NCBI RefSeq assembly: GCF_020536995.1
Contig: NC_068357.1
Span: 126,891,451-126,955,450, forward strand
Source: Dreissena polymorpha
Lineage: Eukaryota; Mollusca; Bivalvia; Myida; Dreissenidae
Direction of reading: 5' to 3'
Length of the DNA stretch: 64,000 nucleotides
Positions within the stretch are counted from its first letter, which is position 1. Every line of letters starts with the position of its first letter. A model generated the notes under the pieces. That model was not told where the DNA came from, searched no databases, and worked only from the letters and a program-made list of their open reading frames with translations. This document shows positions 25,401-37,400 of this stretch, one piece after another. Position numbers and translations under genes: made by a program.

Positions 25401-28400
25401 CCTAGGCATAAGCGTTCTTGAGTTATCCAGAAACCATTTTACTATTTCAGGTCACTGTGACCTTGACCTTTGACCTAGTGACCTGAAAATCAAGAGGGGT
25501 CATCTTCGAGTCATGATCAATGTACCTATGAAGTTTCATGATCCTAGGCTTAAGCATTTTTGAGTTATCATCTGGAAACCATTTTACTATTTCGGGTCAT
25601 CGTGACCTTGACCTTTGACCTAGTGACCTGAAAATCAATAGGGGTCATCTACTAGTCATGATCAATGTACCTATGAAGTTTCATGATCCTAGGCCTAAGC
25701 GTTCTTGAGTTATCATCCGGAAACCATTTTACTATATCAGGTCTTAGTGACCTTGACCTTTGACCTAGTGACCTGAAAATCATTAGGGGTCTTCTGCGAG
25801 TCATGATCAATTTATCTATGAAATTTCTAATCCTAGGCATAAGCGTTCTTGAGTTATCATCCGGAAACCATTTTACTATTTCGGGTCATCGTGACCTTGA
25901 CCTTTGACCTAGTGACCTGAAAATCAATAGGGGTCATCTGCGAGTCATGATCAATGTACCTATGAAGTTTCATGATCCTTGGCATAAGCGCTCTCTCTTG
26001 AGTTATCATCCGTAAACCATCTGGTGAACGGACAGACCGACATGAGCAAAACAATTTCCCCCCTCTTCTTCGAAAGGGGGGGGGGGGGGCATACTGAGAA
26101 AACTGCCCCACTCCCAGCAGCCATGTTATTCAACTGACCTAAACCATTTTTGAACTTAACTCTCGTATCAAGGAAACAAATGTTCTGAGCAAATTTCATG
26201 AATATTGGGCCAAAAATGTGACTTCTACTGTGTTCACATGTTTTCACTACATACATATAGAGAAAAATGCCCCGCCCACTGGCGACCATGTTTTTTCACA
26301 AATCCCGACCATTTTCAAACTCGTCAGAGATATCAATAAAACCAATGTTTTGACCAACTTTCAAGATTGGCCAAAAATTGTGACTTCTAGAGTGTTTACA
26401 AGGTTTCTCTATGGCTAAATAGGGAAAACTGCCACTATATACATATAGAGAAAAATGCCCCGCCCACTGGCAGCCATGTTTTTTCACCGATCTCGATCAT
26501 TTTCGAACTCATTTACAAGGTTTTTCTTTTTTTTGACCTAGTGACCTAGTTTTTGACCCGGCATAACCCAGTTTCGAACACGGCCAAGATTGTATTGGAA
26601 CAAAGCTTCTGACCAAGTTTCATGAAGATGGGACAAGAAATGTGGCCTCTAGAGTGTTAACGAACAAATGTTAACGGACGGACGGACGGACATACGACGG
26701 AAAAAGACCGGTCACAAAAACTCACCTGAGCAATCAGGTGAGCTAAAAAGGTTAGCGATTCTATAAGATTATTGAATGAGTCACTACAGTCATTTAAAAA
26801 ATAAGTTGCATCGTCAGCAAATAGGGACTGTTTAATTTCTTCGTCAGGTTCTAGCGATATTCCCTTTATATGTGTATTTGATTAGATATAGTGTGATAGA
26901 TACTCGATGCATATAATAAACAGCGAGGATGAAAGTGGACATCCTTGTCTTACCCCTCGTTTGATGTTGAAACTGTTTGAGAGGAAGCCATTGTTAATAA
27001 TTATTCTGTTAATATTAATATAAAATAGTTTAACCCATTTTATTAGACTTTCACTGAAGTTCATATTTTCTAAGCAAGAGAACATAAACGAATGGCCTAG
27101 TGAATCGAAAGCCTTTTCGAAGTCTGCAAAAAAAATGAGGCCAGAATTGTTTGGTTGGTTGAAAAAATTTATGCATTCTTGTATCAGACGTACATTTTCA
27201 CCAATGTTACGTCTTTTAATGAAGCCAGATTGAGATCTTGAAATGATTGATGGTAATATTTTTTTTAATTCTGTTTAATATACTTTTAGTTGCAATTTTA
27301 TAATCATTGTTCAGTAAACTAATCGGTCGCCAGTTTGATAAGGATTCTAAGTTTTTTCCAGGTTTTGGAATGAGTGATATTATACCTTGTTTTTGTAGTG
27401 TAGTTAAGTTTTTGTTGTTAAATAAATAGTTAAGTGACTTCATTAAATGTGTTTTAATATCATTCCAGAATATCTTATAAAATTTGTTTGTGATGCCATC
27501 AGATCCTGGACTTTTGTTATTTGCATTTCTTTTAGTGCGAGGCCACATTCATATTCATTAAGTAATCCGTCACACAATAATTTTTCTTCTTGATTTAAAG
27601 CATGCTGTGTATTTTTTAAGAGGGTGTTATTTTCAACATGTTTTCGTTTATAGAGGGTTTCGAAAAATAAACGTTCTTCTAGTATTTGAGTTCTGTTTGT
27701 TATATCTTCGCCATTAACTACTAATTTGTGTACATTTTTTTGTTCACTTTTACATTTTTTCAATGTTTGCGAAGTATTTTGTATTTTTTTCATTGTGTTC
27801 AACATGCTGTGCACGCGCTCGTAGTATTATTCCATTGAGTTGTGTATTATAGATTTCCTCTAATACTTGTTTGTTTGATGTTATTTCATTTTCAATGGCA
27901 GTGGTATCATTTGTGTTTGTTTCATGCAATTGTTTTTCAAGTGTTTCAATGGTTTTGATGGTTTCAGTGTCAAGTTTGTGTGTTTCTTTTTGTTTAAATG
28001 ATGTGTATCTAGTTGTTGTGTTACGTATATTTCCTTTAATGACTTCCCATAAGGTGTTTGTGTTTGCATCTTTATTATTTTTAACTGTGTTTAATATTTC
28101 CTGTTTTATTTGTGTTTGAAATGTTGTTTCTAATAAGATGCTGTTATTAATTTTAAAGTATCCTGGGCCTCTTTCAGGTTGTATATTGTGCAGTTTGAGT
28201 TCAACTAGAGAGTGGTCAGTCATAAATCATGGTTTAATGCTACATGTGTCAATAATGTTGCAAAGTGACTCAGATATTTAAAAAAATAGTCTAATCTACA
28301 AAATATTGTTGGTTTTGTGTTTGAGTGCCAGGTGAATTTGCTTTCGTTTGGATTTACTGTACGCCAGATGTCAATCATATTGTAGTTTTCAATTATGTTA

Positions 28401-31400
28401 TTCAAAATGTTTCTATTTTTAGAATGAGTATAAAGGTTTTCCTTCTTTTTATCTAATAATGGGTTCAGGACAGTATTGAAATCACCACCGATTTTAATAT
28501 TTTTATCCTGGTTATTAAGTATAAAGGATTGTAATGTTTCGTAAAATGTGGAATCATCTATGTTAGGACCGTAGACGTTGATTAATATTAGTTGTGTTTC
28601 ATATATTTTGATATCTATATTTGCTAGTCTGCCAATTATTATTTCGTTAGTTATCCACTGTGATCCCTATATTATTTTTTATCTTTCATCTTTTAAGGTT
28701 TGTGCTAAAGTATGTGTCAAGTGACTTTCTTGTAATAGGCATATACTTCTTTTTTTCGTCTAACCATTTGAAGATTTTTATGCGTTTGTCTTTATTGCAT
28801 ATACTGTTATATGCATTTGTAAATTAATAAGAACAAAGTTTTTTTTAATCAAAAATTTAGATTCTGAAAATAACAAACTATGAGAAACACAGTGATAAGG
28901 GTTGCTAGATATAATTACATACTTTATATTTGCTATATAGTTTCCAATATTTCATCGGATAAGGAAGGTCAGGGCTCGAAATTAACACTCGCACACTCGC
29001 TAAATGCGAGTGAAAAATACCGATTGCGAGTTAAGTTTTAAGCCACTAGAATTTGTTTGTGAGTAAAGAAATAGTGAAAAAAGAGTAATATTGCTAAATG
29101 CGCTCGACGTTGTGAACGCTAAACCGCAGGTCAATTTATAGAACGTCCGAATACCCATATGCGGAAGCTCGCACCTTGTATGTAGACTGGTGTACTTATA
29201 GTACATATATGCGGATGGTATTGGTACAAAGAACGTGAAACAGTCGATTATCCACACATGTTCATTATAAGAGACATAAAACTTAAACAGTCATGGCGTC
29301 GAAGCGAAAAATAACTAGTTTCTTTTTGCCCACTGATGGAAATAACTGAGCCCAGTTTCTCTTTAAGTTCTTCAAGCGTTTCCCTTATGATATTTTTTAT
29401 GATTAAGCTGTCATCTTTTGTAAGAACAGTTGACAATTTTGAGCTGATCTCTTTTAAGCGCTTTTCGATCGATGATAGCGATTGATCTGCTGGCATTTCC
29501 GTTTCTTTACTTGTCATGAAATTAGTCAGGCTTTTCTGGTTCGATATAGCTTGGTCGGTCGTTTTCTTTTTATAATGTCTCTTAGTTTGCTTTGATGTTA
29601 CGGGTGTTTCAAAAACTGGTGGTTCTAAATGGCTATCGTCTCTTAAAGCACTTTCACTTGCTGTTGATGAATGGGGTCTTTTATTAATTGTTTGTGGTCA
29701 TAACCACGTGATTTTACTTTTACTTTAATCACAACAATCACGATAAAAGAAAAATAAACCTCTGGCTCGGTCACCCTCGACTGATCTTCTGTCATATTGT
29801 ACCGTATTGTACCTATTGTCTGAATTTCAATAGCTTGTCACACTGTTGTTTGGTAGGTTATTCGACAATTAAACTGTTCAATCATGCGTGACAAACTAAC
29901 TGTAAACTGGTGGGTAGGTCTAAAATTTTCAATAAATTGGATACCCAACCTGCCGCATTATACCGGTAGAGGAAAAGATTTCAAACAAACTACTAATAAC
30001 TTTATGATGTAGTTTTCTAAATTGTCATACTTGCGTTTTGCTCATTATCCTACACATTAATCCATTCATTTTCACCATAAAATATCACTTTAAAAGCTTA
30101 TTACATGTACTTCCCTTGGATTGTATTTTTTGACTTTTGACCCTGAAGGATGAATGTGCAGCCTCATGAGATACACAAGCATGCCAAATATCAAGTTGCT
30201 ATCTTCAATATTGCAAAAGTTATCGCAAAACTTAGTTTTGGGATAGAATGAGAGACAGACAGACCAAAAACCATATGCCCCCGATCATTCGATTCGGGGG
30301 CATAAAAATCATAAAATCAATTAATTGTCTAGCTTACTTTCTCGACACAGTAAATACGATACAACTTTTCCTGATGCGTTCCACATAGGCCTTTGGAAGG
30401 CAATTCGTCCGCAACGTTACATTACGATGTATAATGAGAATTTGCTTCCCCTGGTTGCGCAATACCTCGAGATCAGACAGGAAGGCATTCATTATTTGCT
30501 ACAAAAAAGGAAACACAAGCATAAGTCATTTAAACAAGTCTTGAATTATCTCTTAAATAAAGTGCTGAATTCATTAACTCTTTCAGCGCTGGAACCGAAT
30601 TTTGAAGGCCTTGGCAAACAGTTTGGATCCAGATGAGACGCAACAGAATGGGGCATCTCATCAGGATCCAAACTGTTTGCTATTCTGATAGTATTCTTTG
30701 AAAAAAATAAAAGAAAGTGCTAATATTAGAAATTCAGCAGACAACATTTTAGCAGACGACAAATTTCCCAGCATGCAAAGGGTTAAATGCACATGCCCCC
30801 AAGGGAAGCATTGTAAGAGTTGATTCATTTATTTGAATGAGCAGGTCCGAAATCCCACCAGTAGGTCAAGGTCAAGATGAGGTCAGGTGATATGAGTGTT
30901 CTGAGTGATTGGTTGAAGTATCAAAGCTGTTTAGTATAAAGAAGAATTAATATTAATCAAAAGTTAAATTTGGATTAATAAAAAAATGTTTTGAACTACT
31001 AATAATTCAAAAGTAGGTCAAATGAAGGTGAACATGATGAGTAATTCAAGAGTAGGTCATTTGAAGGTCATGTTGATAATTTTAATGTTAAGAGAATAGT
31101 CTGTGCATGTGTCTTTGCTTTGTAGAAAGCATAATAAATGTAAATGGTACGTGCAATTTGTCTTAATAAAAAAATTGGAACTTCTGAATTAGTCCAAAAG
31201 TGAGTCCATGTCAGGTATCAATGCGGTAAGGGAGATGTTATGTTGATATTATCAAAGCTTTATGGTAAAAATTATTAATATTACACAAAATGGTTAATTA
31301 TAGGTTAATCTCTTTAAAACAGAAGGACAGATGGAAAACAAATGGTCAGTCAAAAAAGTATATGCCTCCTGCATTATTTTATGCCAGGGTAATAAATAAT

Positions 31401-34400
31401 AAATTTGTACTAACTGACCACTGATAATGTGTGAGTCTCACTTCCTGACCACTGATAATGTGTGAGTCTCACTTCCTGACCACTGATAATGTGTGAGTCT
31501 CACTTCCTGACCACTGATAATGTGTGAGTCTCACTTCCTGACCACTGATAATGTGTGATTCTCACTTCCTGACCACTGATAATGTGTGAATCTCACTTCC
31601 TGACCACTGATAATGTGTGAGTCTCACTTCCTGACCACTGATAATGTGTGAGTCTCACTTCCTGACCACTGATAATGTGTGAGTCTCACTTCCTGACCAC
31701 TAATAATGTGTGAGTCTCACTTCCTGACCACTGATAATGTGTGAGTCTCACTTCCTGACCACTGATAATGTGTGAGTCTCACTTCCTGACCACTGATAAT
31801 GTGTGAGTCTCACTTCCTGACCACTGAAAATGTGTGAGTCTCACATCCTGACCACTGATAATGTGTGAGTCTCACTCTGGGATAAGAGTCTTCATGTGTG
31901 AGTGTAAAGTGTGGTCCCAGATAAGATGCTTTATGTGTGAGTGTACAGTGTGGTCCCAGATAAGATGCTTTATGTGTGAGTGTAAAGTGTGGTCCCAGAT
32001 AAGATGCTTTATGTGTGAGTGTAAAGTGTGGTCCCGGATAAGATGCTTTATGTGTGAGTGTAAAGTGTGGTCCCAGATAAGATGCTTTATGTGTGAGTGT
32101 AAAGTGTGGTCCCAGATAAGATGCTTTATGTGTGAGTGTAAAGTGCGGTCAAAGATAAGATGCTTTATGTGCGAGTGTAAAGTGTGGTCCCAGATAAGAT
32201 GCTTTATGTGTGAGTGTAAAGTGTGGTCCCAGATAAGATGCTTAATGTGTGAGTGTAAAGTGTGGTCCCAGATAAGATGCTTTATGTGTGAGTGTAAAGT
32301 GTGGTCCCAGATAAGATGCTTTATGTGTGAGTGTAAAGTGTGGTCCCAGATAAGATGCTTTATGTGTGAGTGTAAAGTGTGGTCCCAGATAAGATGCTTT
32401 ATGTGTGAGTGTAAAGTGTGGTCCCAGATAAGATGCTTTATGTGTGAGTGTAAAGTGTGGTCCCAGATAAGATGCTTTATGTGTGAGTGTAAAGTGTGGT
32501 CCCAGATAAGATGCTTTATGTGTGAGTGTAAAGTGTGGTCCCAGATAAGCATGTGCACTCCGCACAGGCTAATAAGGGACAACAATTTCCGCTGATAAAA
32601 ATATGTGGAATTATTTCTGTGAACATGAAAATTGCCTTCATACATCAACTTTCTTACTGAAAATCCTCTGGCTAACGCAACATTCTCCCCATCGATGACG
32701 TAATCAAATGGCCCACAGAACGTCAGCATCTTCTTGAACTGTAGATGATCTCCTGGCTCTGTTGTGTAGAAATGGTTTTTAGTCCCAAACGCCTGCATGG
32801 CAAGATGGTTGCCTAGGCATTTTATTTGGGAGTCTGTGAATGGCTGATCCTTGGTCAGGTATTCGCCGCAATGATCACACTGCCATCTTTAAACAAGAGA
32901 TGTGATCGTCAGAAACACAATGCCCCCTATTGCGCCGCTTTGAAATAAAAATTCAATATATCATTTGACAGGTTTAGAAATTATCTCCCTTTTAAAGCTT
33001 ATTACTGTCTATGAATTGTATTTTTTGACTTTTGACCTTGAAGGATGACCTTGACCTTTCACCACTCAAAATGTGCAGCTTCATGAGATACACATGCATG
33101 CCAAATATCAAGTTGCTATCTTCAATATAGAAAAAGTTATTGCAAAACTTTAATGCAAGGTTAAAGTTTTTGGACAGAATGACAGACAGGCCAAAAACAA
33201 TATACCCCTGTTCATTCCATCCGGGGGCATAAAAAGAACACAGTGTTTGTTTATGTACAAATGCCTGGCAACCATGTTACATAGTTTACATTGTATACAT
33301 ATGAGCCACGCTCTGTGAAAATGGGGCTTAATGCATGTGTATAAAGTGTCGTCCCAGATTAGCCTGTGCAGTCTGCACAGGCTAACAGGGACAACACTTT
33401 CTGCCTAAACTGGATTTTTACTTAAATGATACTTTAAACAGAAAATATCATTAAAGCGGAAGGTGTCATCCCTGATTCGCCTAAGCAGACTTCACAAGCT
33501 AATCTGGGACGACACTTTAGGCACATGCATTAAGCCCCCTTTTCACAGAGCACGGATCATTTATACTTAGCTAATGTGACTGAAATATGTTACAGTATGA
33601 AACAGCCATTTTACTTTGTTATTTTACTTTAAACCCTTTCAGTGCGGGAACCGAATTTTAAAGGCCTTTGCAAACAGTTTGGATCCAGATGAGACGCCAC
33701 AGAACGTGGCGTCTCATCAGGATCCAAACTGTTTGCTATTCTGATAGTATTCTTTGAAAAAAATCGAAGAAAACGCTAATTTTAGAAATTCAGCAGACAA
33801 CATTTAAGCAGACGACAAATTTCCCAGCATGCAAAGGGTTAAAGATGAACAACTAAGGATCATCGCAGCCCAGTTTGATTCAAGTCAAATTCAAGTGGTT
33901 TCGGTGATATTTTCCTCAATTGATGTAACATTGCAGCACATCTTTATTATACTTGTAAAACAATTAATAAGGACTTGCACAGGAAATTGCTCATACATAC
34001 AATTAGCCCTTTACCACTGAGATATTTATTTTGACGCGTTTGTAATCCCTTAGAAAGTTAAATTTAATTTAAGACCTGTTTTACTAGATTCAAGTTTTAA
34101 AGGCTTCCTTTTTCAACCCTTAAATACTGATGAACTGCAAATCACATAAAACCTGAACAGACTGTGTCGAGTTACTTGCAGGCTGTTCTGGTTTTATGCT
34201 GTTTACACATTTTTACTTTGCTTCTAAGTGGGAGAGAGTTAACTTAAAGGGCAATATTAACATCTTATATGGTATGCAATTCCAAAGTACATAATATGAA
34301 ACCATAGCAACATAGTAATATAGAAATGGATATGATGGTTATAATTAAACACCCTATAGAAACACTTACTGTTGAGTTCTACATTCTCATTGAAGAATAG

Positions 34401-37400
34401 GATGTTTGTGGGTGTGAGTTAGAATTTCACTGTAAATGTGTAAGAAACAAGACATGGTCTATTGGACAACATGTTAGTTTTGTTACTGAATTTATCCTTT
34501 AACCTCGAAGTGTGACCTTGACCTCTTACAAGATAAGTGTTAAGTGTGCGAGCGTTCCATAATTGGTCACGGCAGTTATTGTGACCCGTTTTTGGTCACA
34601 CTGTGACCAATATTTGGTCACAGTGACCAATTTCTGGTCACAAGTGGAACCCCGCGGCTATATAAAGTGACCAAATTTTGGTCACAAGGTTCATTCTAGT
34701 TTTAATCTTTAAAGAGGTAACCTCTATCATGTTTTTCTCTAAAAAGTAAGCTTAACATTAACAAAAGTAACTTTGGTATTGAACCCTTGAATTTTGAGAC
34801 ATAAGTAATAGCTCATAGCCTCATACTAAGTTCTTTTAAATATTGAGTAATTGAACTATTAAATCTAACTTTAACTACCGTATTAGATTTAGAGGAGCGT
34901 CATTGAATCTTTGACATCCATTACTATTATGTGACTACGCTACATTGTCAAGAACGTAAAGTCTGATGAATGCCACGTATTAATTAATGTATCTGATGTT
35001 AACATTTTGTATATCAGTACACAATTATAACTGTTTAGTGTGAATAAAACTGTTGAACATTTTGTACCGGAATTGCGTTATAAATTTAGTACCACGGAAC
35101 GCAACAATATATGGCAAAGTTATGATTGAGGCAAGAATTTTAACTATGTTTTATGATGGAATTTGACCTTTGACCTCTTAGTGTTACCTTCACCTTTGAG
35201 GTGGAAAGTTATTATACAATCCATCATATAATACAAGTTATGGAGAAACCTTTGAGAAAGGCAGAATGTTTGACAAATGACATGCCTTCATAAATGGGTA
35301 AAATTTGTGCCAAGTTGTTTTTGGCATTGAATCAAGCCTTTTACTGACCATTTCAGGGAAAAATGAAATTTCAGGATCAGGAAATTTTTTGCGTGATTTT
35401 TTTCCCCACCTATTTGGGAAAAATATATAACTTTTCATATAACTTTTTATTATTATAAAATTAGAAGAACGAAATCTCATGTATTATAGTTATAAAGTTT
35501 TAGATGTAATTAAAATAAAATTGAGACAGAATAATCATAATAATTACAACTCTTTCTTAGAAAAAACAAATTGGGGTGAGGGGGGGGGAGGGTGAAATTG
35601 TGATTAGAAAAAGTTGCATATGATAACTAGATACAAATAGTTATAAAGCTTTTACTAAAGCCATATAAGGAAAAATACCATGCCCCCTAGCACCCATGTT
35701 TTTCAACCAATCAGAACCATTTTCGAGCTAGTCTTGAGAGATATCACTGGGACAAATGTTCTGACCTAGTTTCATGAAGATTGGACAATAAATGTGGCCT
35801 CTCGAGTGTTAACAAGGCAAATGTTGACGACACTGTATGATGGACAAAAGGTGATCACAAAAGTTCACCATTGATCACATTGTGCTCAGGCAGGGACATA
35901 TAAGTCCCTGGCTCAGGTGAGCTAAAAATGCAAATATTAAATCATTATAAAACCAGTGTATAACGACTGTCCAAGACTTCCTAAAATGAGACTCAGAAAC
36001 CTTGTGGTTGTGTCAAAATCATCTCTGAATAATAAACAATCCCTTCATTTACTTATTCCTTTTTTAAGATCAGAATGTCGGCACGTGTAAGCATCCAAAA
36101 ATCATGCCACTCATCATTTTGATTGAATACATCCACAAAAACAAAACAATCTGAAATTATTTCTTCGACATTTAAGTACCTGGACTGCTTGTTGATTGTT
36201 GTCAGAGCAACACTGCCAGGAGATAACCTACAACAAAAGATTGGCACAGATATATATTTCGCTTGCTCCATGAAAAAAAGGGCTTTATGCATGTGCGTAA
36301 AGTCTCGTCCCAGATTTGCCTGTGTGGACAGTCCAAAGTCAGAAAAAGCCGTCAATGATAAGCCTGTGCAGTTTGCACAGCCTAATCTTGGACGACACTT
36401 TACACACATGCATTAAGCCATGTATCCCAAAGCAAGGCTTTTATGTGTAGCAGGACGAGTTATTAAAAGAGCACTTTTACTGTCTTGCTCAAGGAGCTAG
36501 CTGGATAGTATTTAACCCATTTATGCCTAGCATCTAGAAACAAGAAATGTGTTTGTCACAACACAATGCCCCCTCATGCACTGCTTTGAAAAAAAAATCA
36601 ATATATCATTTGGCAGATTTAGAAATTATCTTCCTTTCAAAGCTTATTACTTCCCTAGGATTGTATTTTTTTAACTTTTGATCTTGAAGGATGACCTTGA
36701 CCTTTCTCCACTCAAAATGTGCAGCTTCATGAGATACACATGCATGCCAATTATTAAGTTGCTATGTTCAATATTGCAAAAGTTATGAAGAAGGTTAAAG
36801 TTTTGGGACACACACACACACATACAATGACCAATGACAGGCCAAAAACAATATACGGTACCCCGATCTTTCGATCCGGGGGCATAAAAAGGCCTTGGCA
36901 AACAGCGTAGACCCAGATGAGACACCGCATGATTTGGCGTCTCATCAGAGTCTGTGCTGTTTGCTTAAAGGAATTTCTGTAAGAAAAATTGTAAATATAG
37001 AAATAAGTATACTAGAAATCCCTAATTTCGGAAATAAATTGATCCAATTTAGAAGGATGGGAGAGTCCACTAGGCATAAATGGGTTAAAAATCTTTGATT
37101 GGTAACTTGGTAAGTGTGGTATCTTGGCATAGTAGATTACAGAACAGAAGTATATTTAACTCTTTCAGTGCGGGAACCGAATTTTGAAGGCCTTTGCAAA
37201 CAGTTTGGATCCAGATGAGACGCCACAGAACGTGGCATCTCATCTGGATCCAAACTGTTTGCTATTCTGATAGTATTCTTTGAAAAAAAAACGAAGAAAA
37301 TGCTAATTTTAGAAATTCAACAGACGACATTTTAGCAGACGACAAATTTCCCAGCATGCAAAGGGTTAAATAAAAGAGCATCCCTCACACTCAAAGTGTT

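Larger units (their letters stand above)
23676..30087 (-). mobile_element. L1/Tx1-type non-LTR retrotransposon (LINE), with inner insertions
   Basis: A 12 bp target duplication, CTTTAAAAGCTT, flanks it (23664-23675 and 30088-30099). The plus strand starts with a T-rich run, the poly(A) tail of a minus-strand LINE. Parts on the minus strand from 5' to 3': ORF1-like coiled coil (about 29345-29690), apurinic endonuclease (about 28230-28830, with IGGDFN and RLDYF), reverse transcriptase (about 24690-27550, with IPKPGK, RPISLL, FADFEKAFDS, RQGCPLS and FADD) and a C-terminal CCHC-like finger (C-x2-H...HLFWEC near 24290). The reading frame has several frameshifts and stops, and a family F element is inserted, so it is a dead copy. 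Confidence 0.85.
23572..30306. mobile_element. Family D repeat split by a LINE
   Basis: The head (23572-23675) and the body/tail (30088-30306) of one D element lie on either side of the LINE at 23676-30087. Joining them across the duplicated CTTTAAAAGCTT gives the uninterrupted D text seen at 32990. Confidence 0.75.

Noticed and set aside
31861-32798. Frames with CFMCECKVWSQIR or HLIWDHTLHSHIK repeats
   Set aside because: A 39 bp tandem array is open in several frames because 39 is divisible by 3; no gene context. The start of the minus frame overlaps PRORP exon 3.
36053-36179. Extension of PRORP exon 2 to RADILILKKE and a stop
   Set aside because: Would truncate the enzyme before its nuclease domain; the CAG/GTACTT donor at 36180 joins in phase to the zinc-pair exon.
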